Both the position numbers and the translations under genes were made by a program. From NCBI GenBank assembly GCA_022059125.1, contig JAEUWY010000021.1, forward strand, positions 62,001-126,000: 64,000 nucleotides of DNA. The letters run 5' to 3'. Numbering within the stretch: the stretch's first letter is position 1; the number at the start of each line of letters is the position of its first letter. The notes beneath the pieces are model-generated. The model did not search any database and had not been told where the DNA came from. It saw only the letters and a program-made list of their open reading frames with translations. This stretch comes from Corynespora cassiicola. Taxonomy: Eukaryota > Ascomycota > Dothideomycetes > Pleosporales > Corynesporascaceae. This document shows positions 10,671 to 21,269 of the stretch, piece after piece.

Positions 10671-12077
10671 TCAACCACTAAGACCCGTGTAGAATTTCTG
10701 AACTTCCTTAACCCAATCATCCGGTCTAGTTTCTGCAGGAAAATGTCCACCATTATCGAATGATGAGACATAAACCAGGTTAAGGTAACGCTTCATCCAA
10801 GAAATTGGCTATCACGAAAACTTAGTGAAGCTGCTCGTAGACACTTGGACAACAGACTTACAACTAAGTGAACATTTGCGAGATCCGGAGCAGAACCACC
10901 ACCCCAACTCCATCTCGTAAAGCCCGATGGGACAGTAGTCGAAGTGAAATTATTCACATCAGCCTTAGGATGATGAAACAACGTTAGCAACATGGTTTTG
11001 CCCTTTTCATAGTGCCCGGCAATCAAAGATTGTAAGAGGACTTACAGCAAGGGTTTCTTTATGCAATCTCAAATTGCTCCACGGCTCCGGTATCAATAAT
11101 GTCAAAGCGCGCGTGATTATCTGGTCATATGTGTATGGATATCCGCCATTGGCCTTGTTCAACAAGTACAGCACATAAGAGGCAAACCCCGCAGGGGTGT
11201 CCCCCATTGCCTGGCCAAAGGCAAGCGGCGATTGTGCGTTCATTGCTGAGTAGGAAGAATGCCGATTCAAAAAAGCCTGTATTGCAGGTATTTAGGCATT
11301 CTCTTCCTCGGTTGTCTCATTTCGTGCGTAACGTTCAAGGTCAGCGCTGAGGGTGGGTATGTTGGCGGAATCCATAAAGTGTCCAATCAGACTGTTAGGC
11401 ACCAAGTCGCCCATCCACATCCCAATCCACCATCCCAGGTCGGTAGTGGCAATGCCGTATTTGGAATATCCGAGTTCTTGCATGAGGTTGTCGAAGATGA
11501 TGGCAAGTTGTTTTGGCCCCATGCCAGGCTGTACAGGCGCTGGGCTAAAGCCGAACCCAGGCAGATCGACAGCAACAACGTGAAAATGTTTGTCGTCAGG
11601 GTTCTCAGGCGATGATAGTGGTTTGATCACTCGGGACCATTCCAAAAAAGTAGAAGGCCAACCGTGGATGAGCAGAAGAGGCACAGCGTCTTCCCTGCTG
11701 GAACGTTCATGCACAAAATGCAGTGGAACTGGGCGGTCGCACCCATAACCGCCGTCGACAGTAAGCGCATAGTGCGAGAAGTTTATGTTGATCTCATCTT
11801 GATGTTTGTACCAATCATACTTCTCTACCCAATGGTTCACCAGGCCAAGCGTGTCTTCGAGAAGAAGGCCTTCGGCCTTGTTTGCATCGTGCGCATCGTC
11901 GAAGTACGTTGACGGGTGGAACAAACGGGCCTTGAGAGCTGTCTCATTAATAAATTCAGGATTTACTGAAATGTTCCACGCGATAGGTCGGGAGGTATCG
12001 GTTGGGAAATTGAAGTTGTAGGCCGGTGCGCTCGCAGAGGTTAGAAGCGTAAGAAGAATGTAGTGAATTTGATTCAT
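10671..12077 (-). pseudogene. Secreted epoxide hydrolase (EHN + alpha/beta hydrolase), with an in-frame stop
   Basis: Exons on the minus strand: 12077-11046, 11002-10862, 10808-10671 (introns of 43 and 53 nt, both starting GTAAGT). The product would be 436 residues. Residues 1-19 are a signal peptide. The epoxide-hydrolase N-terminal domain follows (PEFINETALKARL, WVEKYDWYKHQDEINI), then HGWPSTFLEW near residue 139, the nucleophile segment ATTDLGWW near 216, and the terminal catalytic His in NGGHFPAETRPDD. At codon 262 the frame meets TAA (11292-11294), and the same frame then resumes with family sequence (QAFLNRHSSYSAMNAQSPLA). A rescuing intron would need a poor GTTACG donor and would delete conserved residues. 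Without the C-terminal half the catalytic His is lost, so I call it a pseudogene. A single-base error or recent lesion is the alternative. Confidence 0.75.
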
Positions 12078-13807
12078 GATGCTGGGAAAGATATGCTTAA
12101 AATACGGAATGATCAGATTTAGGGATCAGTAAAAAGATCGAGTACTTATAAAACCCAGGTGTCCCTATTCGAAAGAGAAAGATTACAGTCAGAGGAAGCA
12201 TTGAAAGATAAGCCAAGGCTGCACTAGTAGCGCTCGATGATTTCGTCCATCGATTATCAATCTAAAGGCTCTTTTGAAATTTGGATAATGTGAACCACAA
12301 TATGGAGCCGACGATTATCACCAAACTCCCCGCCCGCTCTAAACACCGGAATGATGACATGAGGATGAGTATACAATGGCGGTTATCTTGTATCTTTGTA
12401 ATGGCAAGTCTGATAAGCTACCGATAGCATTTCGTCATGCACACCGACTTGGAGGTTTAATACGATGGCCTGAAGTGGAGGTGGTAAGGGTGCCCTGTGT
12501 GACTAAACTTTGACGTGCGCGATAAGCGAACCGGATGGCCTGCTACCAGCTACCAGCGGCAATGTTGTCAGCATTAGCAAGCTGTACACCTGAACTTTTG
12601 ACTAGCATCTAAACGCTTGCACTTCTGATTTCCAGTTTTTACGCGCCGCTTTTGCTCCCAATAAGAATCCCAAGCCATGTCCTGGCCAATGAGATCGCAG
12701 ATAAAGGCGACCGAATATCTGATCGACAAACAAAAGGCCATCTATAACAGTTTGAAAAGTCATTATTGAAAGCAAAAGTAAGATTCTCAAAGTATGGGTG
12801 CGGGGAAGAATGGCGAGGACTGAGTCGATGGCTACAGATAACTATGGCTCTGTACTTATATCCTCCATGGACTAGGGCCTGTCTGCAGTGCGTGAGATGG
12901 TAGGTTTCATATACCAAAAGCAAACATACTGCAACTATGCTAGTTACTATCCGGACTTTAGCTCAAGGGGGGTCTGCGGGGCAAAAGCTCGTACTCCTTT
13001 TGAGGCGAACTCGAGGGAAAGAGCATAACCAGCGCTACCCTCTGTGTCTCCTTTATGAGAATAAAGAAATATCGCGACTGTAGTAGCAAATGATGACGAG
13101 ATTCTGAGCCCTCCAAAGATCAGTGTGAATAGATTTTTGAGGCCAATCGGAACTGAATAACAAGAACTTGTTCATCTGTAGAGTGATTCCCATTGGCCTC
13201 CGTTCTTGCTTTCAGAATAACTCTCATTCCAACCCGCGCTAACCTTGGCTCTGTGGCAAAGCCATAGGGAACATTAGTAATCCATTCGAATAACAAAGAA
13301 ACAATTCTCGGCAAATTACCGCCCAGACGTTCACTAATCACAGTATCCACCTTTCCCAATTGGAACTACGAGACGATCTACGGAAACTCTTCGGCAATAT
13401 CTGTATGCTTAACGAGTTCCACTACTCCTCTGACGAAAATTTCAGGCTCAAGGACCTTCTTTTTGGCCATGAAGCAGGCATAACCAATCTTAGAAACGGA
13501 TGTTAAGTGGGGTCGGAGGAGTAATTGCACCGTCCGAGCAATGAATGTCCCACGGTGCTTGTTAAGGAGGCTTAGGCGACTCATTAGTTTCCATTCGATT
13601 TGTAAACGGGATATGGCAGAGCGATATTCATGGGTTGCCAGTTGGGCCTTGCGAATACCCGACTGAAAACTTTGGTTAGATTCGGAATCATGCAGCTCTC
13701 CGTCGGTGTATCTGTTGCTCCGATCATGATGGACAAGATATATACGCAATGGTGCATGGCTTGACGATTGCGTTGTAAGGAGTGAATTTCCCCGTGTTTC
13801 TATCAGG
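12078..13807. other. Intergenic, nothing recognised
   Basis: 1.7 kb between divergent genes. Open frames up to 204 codons exist on the minus strand (around 13378-13992), but they overlap the start of the MDR gene, are rich in Arg/Ser and look like shadow frames. Confidence 0.5.
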
Positions 13808-14890
13808 ATGAAAGCGCTGGTTGCAAAACGCGGGATTCTCAATCGAGGCGCCAACTTGCTATCGGGAAAATCGATTGGGCAGGGCGTGAAGGTTGAGGAG
13901 GTTCCCAAACCCACTATTTTGGACCACCAAATTCTCATCAAAGTCCGCGCGGTAGCCCTGAACCCAATCGACTTCAAATTCATCGACTTCATCGCTCCAT
14001 CAGGTAGCCTTACTGGTTGCGACTTTGCTGGTGTGGTAGCTGAAGTCGGAAATGGTGCATCAAAGACATGGAAAATCGGTGACCGGGTCGGTGGATTTGT
14101 TCAGGGTGGTATCAGCAAGGAATACGGTTCATTCGCAGAGTATGTAAAAGCCGACGAAGATCTCATTTGGAGAGTTCCAGAAGATGTCAGCGACGTCGAC
14201 GCTTCCACATACGGCGTCTCGGCTGTTACCGCAATCCAGGCCCTCAACCTTCATCTGAACATTCCCTGGGCCGATAAAGTAAAGAAAGAGGGAAAGCTCG
14301 ACCAAGGAACTCCCGTTTTCATCTATGCGGGATCTAGTGCAGTGGGTCTCTTCGCGATCCAGGTTGCCAAAAAAGCCGGTTGCACCGTTGTAGCGACGGC
14401 GTCTCCACACTCTTTCGATCTCGTTAAGAATTACGGCGCAGACTACGTTTTCGATTATCGGTCCTCTGGCGCGGCTGAAGATATTAAGAAAGCTTTCCCA
14501 TCCATGTCGCGTGCGTTGGACTGTTTCTCGGGAGGCAGTTCGACTGAGTTCTGCGCCTCAATCCTCAGAGGCAATGATGGAAAAGTTATAACGTTGCTTG
14601 ATACGAAAACAAAAGTAGCTGGCGTCGAGGCTCAGACGATCATGTCTTTCCAACTCCTAGGCCGATCGTTCTCTTGGCTACCACCTATCGGTCCTCGATA
14701 TCCTGCTTCGCCTTCAGACCGAGAGGCCCTTGTCCGTTTTTACGGCAGTTTGTTCAGCCTTGTAAAAGAGTTAAAGGCACCTCCTGTCATGGTGCTGAAA
14801 AGCGGATTCGATGGAGTCCTCGAAGGATTGGAAAGGCTTCGAGCCGGCAAGGTTTCTGGATCCAAGCTGGTTGTCGAGTTCGATTTTTGA
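13808..14890 (+). CDS. MDR-family trans-enoyl reductase / quinone-oxidoreductase-like protein
   Basis: Complete single-exon protein of 360 residues, the normal length for medium-chain dehydrogenase/reductases. The GroES-like half includes VRAVALNPIDFKFID and GCDFAGVVAEVG (around 45-80). The nucleotide-binding half carries IYAGSSAVGLFAIQVAKKAG near 178, a relaxed AxxGxxG Rossmann loop, and NYGADYVFDYR. Catalytic zinc ligands are absent, and the NPxDxK signature matches ToxD/LovC-type trans-acting enoyl reductases and related NADPH reductases. Members act on enoyl thioesters with a partner polyketide synthase or on free enones. No synthase is in the window, so the substrate is unknown. It converges with the SDR gene downstream. 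Confidence 0.88.
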   Translation: MKALVAKRGILNRGANLLSGKSIGQGVKVEEVPKPTILDHQILIKVRAVALNPIDFKFIDFIAPSGSLTGCDFAGVVAEVGNGASKTWKIGDRVGGFVQGGISKEYGSFAEYVKADEDLIWRVPEDVSDVDASTYGVSAVTAIQALNLHLNIPWADKVKKEGKLDQGTPVFIYAGSSAVGLFAIQVAKKAGCTVVATASPHSFDLVKNYGADYVFDYRSSGAAEDIKKAFPSMSRALDCFSGGSSTEFCASILRGNDGKVITLLDTKTKVAGVEAQTIMSFQLLGRSFSWLPPIGPRYPASPSDREALVRFYGSLFSLVKELKAPPVMVLKSGFDGVLEGLERLRAGKVSGSKLVVEFDF

Positions 14891-15267
14891 TGGACAAGTC
14901 TGATGGTGGAGCTTATGGCCATGGTGCAAGATGAAGTGCTGTAGTATGATTACCTTGGGATGGGAAACCAAAAATTCCGTACAAATGAGACGAGCCCTGG
15001 CTGGCACAAGATACACGAGTGGAATTCTGTAGTCGCCCACATAAAATAAAAAACCCAGTCCTCATTATCCTTCCCCACACCTATACTTTAGAGAGTTGTA
15101 AGTTTGTATTGTCTGAGATTAAGTAAAGGCGATGGTCAGTCATGCGAATCGGTCACATGATCACCACCTTCATCTCCCAACTTGACATGACCACACCCAT
15201 CCTGTTCTAGCCAACAATCTCGCGGTTGATGCGTGGTGGCTCTAGAGGTGTCGAAGGCCCGCAGAGC
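14891..15267. other. Intergenic, shared 3' region
   Basis: Terminal region of two convergent genes (MDR and SDR). No further gene seen. Confidence 0.5.
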
Positions 15268-16038
15268 CTACCACGGCAAAGCGGTACCGTCATAGTTCTT
15301 GAACGTCCCACCAATCTCCCTCGTAGCACCGTCAATCACAGAAACCATGCCGGACACACTAGTATCAACGCTGATGGCACCGAAATCCTTCAGCTGGAGA
15401 CCGCTTCCAGCAACCGCCCCAGCTGCCATGTCCGTCTCAACAAGCCCAGGATGAAACACGAAACTGGTAAGCCACGGCTCCTCGAAGTGGAGACGGCGGA
15501 CGAACCAGTTCAAGGCTGCTTTGCTGCCTCCATAAGGGCTATGGGTAGACGGAAACCCAGCCAGTGCATCCATCGATCCAATCGACCCGATCAACGTCGA
15601 AATGGCTACGAAGATAGGCTGTTTGGTTGGGCTCGCCTGGAGGAGATCGGCAGTGGCCTGGAAGAGTACAACGGGAGCAATCGTGTTGACGAGGACGTGT
15701 TCTGTAATATTTCCTGTCGTTGTCTTTCGTACTGTACTCCCTCCAGCTGCAATGCCGGCATTGGCGATCACAACATCAATATAGTCGATACCGTGGTCTT
15801 TCTTGAGGGCTTGAACCGCCTCTTGGGCCGTCGCACTGTCGGAGGAATCGAGACGGACGAGAATGAGACTCGAGCCTTGTGCTGCTGGGAGAGAGGTGAG
15901 CGCCTTCGCGGTTGAATGCGACGGATCTCGGACAGCCGCGATGACTATCGTGGAGGGTCGTTGCAGGAACAAAGCCGTGAACCCTTTTCCGATGCCGCGG
16001 TTGGCGCCGGTAATGAGATAGGTCTTCTGGGCAGACAT
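15268..16038 (-). CDS. Short-chain dehydrogenase, norsolorinic-acid-ketoreductase type
   Basis: 256 residues, single exon, ATG at 16038. The N-terminus has TYLITGANRGIGKGF, the classical TGxxxGIG cofactor loop. NAG appears near residue 92, and the active-site residues are the Ser of AISTLIGS and Tyr-Lys in SPYGGSKAALNW (YxxxK). HPGLVETDMA follows, as in C-factor/AflE-like SDRs. The pattern of a short C-terminus ending in an E-GGTFKNYDG-like block is typical of this fungal subgroup. The enzyme is a cytosolic NAD(P)H ketoreductase of unknown substrate. Neighbours suggest a small-molecule context but do not show a full pathway. Confidence 0.88.
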   Translation of the reverse strand: MSAQKTYLITGANRGIGKGFTALFLQRPSTIVIAAVRDPSHSTAKALTSLPAAQGSSLILVRLDSSDSATAQEAVQALKKDHGIDYIDVVIANAGIAAGGSTVRKTTTGNITEHVLVNTIAPVVLFQATADLLQASPTKQPIFVAISTLIGSIGSMDALAGFPSTHSPYGGSKAALNWFVRRLHFEEPWLTSFVFHPGLVETDMAAGAVAGSGLQLKDFGAISVDTSVSGMVSVIDGATREIGGTFKNYDGTALPW

Positions 16039-17554
16039 AGCGACGGGATGGAAGATGCGAGCTTGGTAAAGGAGTATTCAAGTTGTTCACACTGCAGTTC
16101 TGTGCTTTCTTGTATGTATTGTGCGATGTAATTGACATTCTATTTATGGAGGCTTTTTGGAAAGGTTACAGAATCAGGGTCTGATCCGAATTTTGTCCGC
16201 CCTATCTGAACCTTGCCAGGTTCATGCACAAATCAATGCTGTCTTGAAACAAAGAAAGCACTACGATAGGCTTCATCCAGACCATACAATGCAAATACCC
16301 AAACAACTGAATCTGCTTATGAAATGTGGGATCGCAAGGAGAACGCTCCAATACTGTTTAGTGATCATCTGGCCATACCGTCTATAGCATAATCCGTACC
16401 CCATTCTCTGCAGGCAGAATCGGAACAACTTTAGCCACGTTTTCTAAGAATCAGAGCTCAACTGCTTTAATGCGGATGATTAAATGCCCCGTGGTCCAAT
16501 TCAACAGTTACGTTGATAGAAATGCTCCGCATGCCGTCGTGACAAATGTTCACTAATCACGGCACTAGCGGGTGTTCCATGCCCTTGCTGGCCAACTCAT
16601 TCTCGAAAACTCACTAGTGCGCAGTTGGAGCTCAAATATGGCAGCTACAGATTGCGCGTTCCGCACTCCGAATCCCGCCTCTCTACATCCACCCTGCCCT
16701 GCACAAGGTTGGCGTATCGTCGACTATCGATTGTTGCGCCTCCAATTCAGTCGCGCTAGATGTTGTTAAAAAGCAATTTCCTATATATCTAGTTCCAGGT
16801 GTAGTCTAGAAAGGAAGCGATAATTCACCAGCAATACACCGCCTGTGCTTGCGCCATTCCGTACTTTTAGTAAGCTTAGGATAGGCTATGAGGCGAGGGC
16901 GGTGGAGATGCAGCCAGGTCATCCACAACTGTTTTCCTCTCGTACGCTCTGGCAAGCTCCGGAAGCTCTGGAAGCTTCTCACTTGCCTCCCAATTCAGTC
17001 CAATCTAGCACGGTATACACTGCCGAAAATCGCGGATCAAAATTCGAGAAAAGAGAACTGGCCTGTCTGAAAACCGGGATTGATACCGACTGAGTGTTGA
17101 TTCGGTGCTTCAGTGCTTCAGGGGGTCCCCTATGCGGGTAATCTGTCGTGAGCTTACCTGTCGAGCGGTGGCATCTACCTCCCGCCGGGCCCAACACTCC
17201 CTGCCTCGGCCAGTTCGTCGGGGTCCTGTAGGCCTGTTCCCTCTTCTATTTAATGTCCGCGTCGCTCGAGAGAAGGGTGCTGTAATAGGTTGGCGTCTGT
17301 CATCACTAATACCACCCGACTCTAAGCCGGGGAACCGAGGCACATCGCATGCAGCATCTACACCAATTCATCACCAAAGCCGATCGCGCATCGTCATCTC
17401 CATCACCTTTTAAAGACGCATAGAATTTCGTGAAGGCTTCCTTACCTGCACCACGCCTTTGCCTGGCCGAGATTTCTTAATCTGAATCTTAGCGTCCTCA
17501 ATGCAAATGCCCTCAGGGTCCGTAGTTTGGCTATAAAAGGCACCGCAGTCTTTC

Positions 17555-17930
17555 TACTAAAAAGATAGCTTTTTATTATAATATAATTAGAATTCTAACT
17601 AATTAGATAAAATTATGGTTATAGGTTGTTTAACTGCCAGCTATATAGAAAACTAAGTTTACTATAACGTAGCCTATAAGCGAGCGGATCACACAAGCAA
17701 GCGGATCAGCTCTCTATATAATGATCTGGACCCTAACACTGTGCTTTATTGTATTTCACTACACTACTTTTTACTTTTTACTTTTAATTATTTTACTTAA
17801 TTTTTTTTTATTATTATTAACTAATTAGTATAAAAAGTTAAGTACTTTCTGTACTTTTTAGCTTTCTATTTTAGTATAGTTAAATAATACAGAGTATAAT
17901 CTAAGACCTATTATTTTATGTTCGCCTCTT
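17555..17930. repeat. AT-rich island, probable decayed mobile element
   Basis: Strongly A+T-rich and dominated by TTTTTAC/TTAATTA/TATAGT words, with no open frame. An imperfect direct repeat GCGAGCGGATCACAC / GCAAGCGGATCAGC lies at 17671-17710. The edges to GC-normal DNA are abrupt, as in RIP-mutated repeats. No terminal inverted repeats were found by eye. Confidence 0.45.
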
Positions 17931-18778
17931 AGTTGACGCTCACATCGTGTCACCCCTCTGTAGTTAATTCCTACAAGTTAGTAAAGTTAGTAGGGTTTTT
18001 GCCGGCGTGCTTACAACAGCGCACCGTAATTCATTGTACCTTTATAGCAAAACATTAATTCTCTAGATGCTCCCACATATGCTTGCATGGGTGCAAGCTT
18101 GAAAGACGTCTCGCGCAAACATTTGGAGATACATGAATAGACTTCCCCGAATTTCAAAAGCAGACGGCACCACTTTATCTCCAAATTGAGGTTCAAGAAC
18201 TTGATCCATGACTCCTGACGATCGCTATAATGTGTACACCATCGGTATCTTACGCTTTTTCAGATTGCCCTTCACGTGTTTTCTGTGAACTAAACCTCCG
18301 TCGCCGTTCACCCCAGCAAAGTTCATTCTAGCAATTGATACTCATAAAACTATTTGACGATCACAAGATAATGGGACTGCTTTCTCCAAAAAATGATGAG
18401 GTGAGGTGAGGATTTCTTGCGCCAAGCTCTTGGCCTACTTGAATACTAGCAACGGCGTTGCTTGAGGCGCTTCAGCTTGCCCTTTGCGGAATTTGATCTA
18501 CAATGCTCTGTGCTCAGGCAAGGTTATATTATCGACCCACTTAAGCCTTGCCGCTTTGCTTTCAGCCATTGGTGTGTAAATTAATATAGCATCGGTGTCT
18601 CTTTCGTCCCTTCCTCGAGCCAATAAAGCTCGTCTTTCGCTAGCCATTTTTTCGCTTAGCAGAACTTGGAGTTCCTAACTCTTATAGGCAGGTATGTAAT
18701 CTTTTATAGGCAGGTAGAATACCCGTGTGTTTTTATATAGATCGACGGTAGGATTTATAAGAGAAGCCACAGGCTACC

Positions 18779-18795
18779 TTTTTTTTTTTTTTTTT
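18779..18795 (+). repeat. Poly-T run (17 nt)
   Basis: An uninterrupted T17 lies 63 bases upstream of the protease ATG. Such tracts exclude nucleosomes and are common in fungal promoters. It may also be length-unstable. Confidence 0.7.
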
Positions 18796-18858
18796 AAATT
18801 GGACAGCCTCTATTGAACCTTCCTAGATTTGCTAGTCTCAGCCTTAGCCCTAATAGTA

Positions 18859-19764
18859 ATGGCTCCGATCTTGTCATACTTCCTGGCCCTGGCGCTACCA
18901 GCCATATCCCATGCTGCTGCTCTCCCTCAGGAAACTGATGGCGAAGTTTCCATCGCTATTATTGGTGGAACAGGGGCTTCTCTCGGCGAATTCCCTTACA
19001 TTGTCAGCGTGCAGTTTAAACAAGGCGACACCAGGTTTCACCACTGTGGAGGATCTCTCATCGATGCCACGACTGTCGTCACTGCAGCCCACTGTATGAT
19101 AGATCAAAATGCTTCCGGATTGAGCGTCCGCGCTGGCGTAACAGTGAGTAATTAACCTTCCGTTTGGCTGATGCATAGAAGTGCAAGTAGCATTGATTCA
19201 CAAGCACGCGCATACACGCACAATATTAGGGACTAGCAGCTAAGTTCAGTATAGGAATGGCGTGCCCAGGGTGCCGACGCCGACGTTGCCAGCTACACCA
19301 TCCACCCCAACTACAACTCTAGCCGCTACGAATGGGACATCGCCCTCATCAAGCTGGCGACCCCAATCGAGACCAGCGCCAACATTGCCTACGCCAAACT
19401 TCCTGCCCCGGGTTCGGAACCTGCTGCCGGGACCCCAGTCACTGTCGCCGGGTGGGGTACTGTCAGTAATACCACGCTGGCATCCAGCCCCGACCTCCTC
19501 AAGCTCGACATCAACGTCGTTGACCGTGATGTCTGCCAGCAGGGCCTCGACTTCACCGGCGTCACCATCACCCCGGACATGCTCTGCGCTGGCGATCTTG
19601 CCGGCGGCAGGGATTCTTGCTGGGGTGACAGCGGCGGCCCGCTGGTTGACGAGTCCGGTACCCTTGTCGGTGCGGTCTCTTGGGGTTGGAACTGCGCTCA
19701 GCCTGGTCTTTCTGGAGTCTACGCTAATATTGGAAATCTGTTGTCCTTTATTCGCCCCAGCTAG
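18859..19764 (+). CDS. Secreted trypsin-like serine protease (S1A)
   Basis: Two exons: 18859-19143 and 19255-19764, intron of 111 nt starting GTGAGT, 264 residues. The signal peptide covers residues 1-19 or so, followed by a short propeptide and the activation site IIGGTGASLGEFPY (Ile34). The catalytic triad is His78 (VVTAAHC), Asp123 (WDIALIKL) and Ser221 (GDSGGPLV). Asp215 in DSCWGDSGG corresponds to chymotrypsin position 189, giving trypsin specificity for Arg/Lys. The usual Gln at position 192 is Trp. WGWNCAQPGLSGVY forms the S1 rear wall. The frame is open upstream only from a TTG, so the ATG at 18859 is the start. Extracellular trypsins are scattered among ascomycetes and are enriched in plant pathogens. 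The role here is inferred. Confidence 0.92.
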
Positions 19765-21269
19765 ATGTTCTTGCCGGAAGTCTCAGGAGACATCAGTATC
19801 ACTAATCAGATGACCATGTATTGTTTTTAGAAATGATAGGAATGGCTCGGAGATGATATAATAGAGCTATTGTATTTCAAACACAGGTTCAATTAAGCAG
19901 CTTTGCTTCTGGTAATGACTGGGTGGCGTTGAAAAACAGTCATAGCCCATGTGCATATTCGCTGGTGGGACGCTCTTTTGAGGATTTGATTTGTGTTCCT
20001 TATTTGTGGCGTGCTTCATCATCGAGCGAAGAGTGCTCGAAAATCGCGAAGTACTTCCAAGAGGTGGAGATACACATTCTGTGTTGTGGTTCCCCGATAT
20101 CCAGAAGTATCGTGAGCTTGGGAGAGTAAAAAGTCTAGGTCTCCGAATTTCATGAACAGGGGCTTTCAGAGTGATTGGTTGTTTTCGTGGTTAGCGTTGG
20201 ACCAGCGGTGTCCCGTCAAAGTGGAAGCAGAATGTCTTGTTCACATACAAATTAGGCTTGGCACCTCGGCGCGTAATTGAAAAAAGATGCATACCTGCAT
20301 CCTAATCTGGATCGAGGACGCAAACACCACTGATCATAAAGAGAAAGTCAATGGTGCATTTAGCGGACTACATGCAACAATTGATGGTCATGCGCTTCTC
20401 GCGATAAGAGCTCCGCGTCGTTGTCACGAACTACAAAGTATGATACTAGGTCCACTTCGCGCAGTTCAGTCATTAAAACAACGGCTTGTGATGGTACCGA
20501 TATGGCGACCCTGGACTCTGCTAACCTCAAAGCCACTGAGTAGGAAATTTGGAGTTTGGACCGTCGACTGTAGCATTTCGTACACGTCGCGGCACTGTTA
20601 TGATACCTTCGTTATGCGACAGATCGTAAATTACAATATGAAAGGGGGTTGAGACGCCTTGGAGAACTTAATGGCGTCATTGACGGTAAAGGTGATCAAA
20701 TAAGTTTCTCTTAGAGGAACGGGTACTCTGTATTTGCGATTAGCAACTCCAAACTTGGAAATTTCGTGAGAAAAAAAGCCCAACAGTTCACGAAATAAAT
20801 GAAGAATCTCTTTAATGTTGTTCATGGAATGTTTCATGGCATTTTTATCGTTCTCAGATACTACTCTGTCGGACGTTTCCTCAACCTCCGGCCTCCGACG
20901 CGAAACTCCACTTGGGCGCCGGGGCCTATGTCGGAGCTCCGCGAACCATTCGAGTCCACCGAGCGACGAATGAGAACAAGGCATACGGTTGAAATGCCCA
21001 GTATTTCGGTATACAGGAGAAAAACTAGACCCGGTATGTGCTCCGTAATCTAATGCAGGCATTACTTTAAGTAGAGCCAGCCAGCTGCGTGGTAATATTG
21101 GTGGACGGCATTATTTCAACTTCTCTGTCCGATTCAACTTCAAAGAAGCACGCCGACATAAGCTCAGACTGAGTTTGCGAATCGAAAAATAGCCTTTCCT
21201 ATTCTTCGAATACAGTCATTACCGATAACCTTTAGAAAACTCTTCATATTTCGCATTCAAAAAAACGCC
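19765..21269. other. Intergenic, nothing recognised
   Basis: Open frames of 60-140 codons on both strands overlap each other and lack family features. Contains the promoter of the MFS gene at 21270. Confidence 0.5.

Larger units (their letters stand above)
16039..18858. other. Long intergenic region with an AT-rich island
   Basis: No supported gene in 2.8 kb. Open frames between 16157 and 17413 are short and mostly begin at non-ATG codons. An AT-rich block lies at 17555-17930 (listed separately). The sequence just upstream of the protease gene includes a 17-base T run. Confidence 0.5.

Noticed and set aside
13378..13992. 204-codon minus-strand open frame
   Set aside because: It overlaps the start of the MDR gene, has no recognisable motif and has irregular composition.
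15226..15915. 229-codon forward open frame
   Set aside because: Antisense to the SDR gene.
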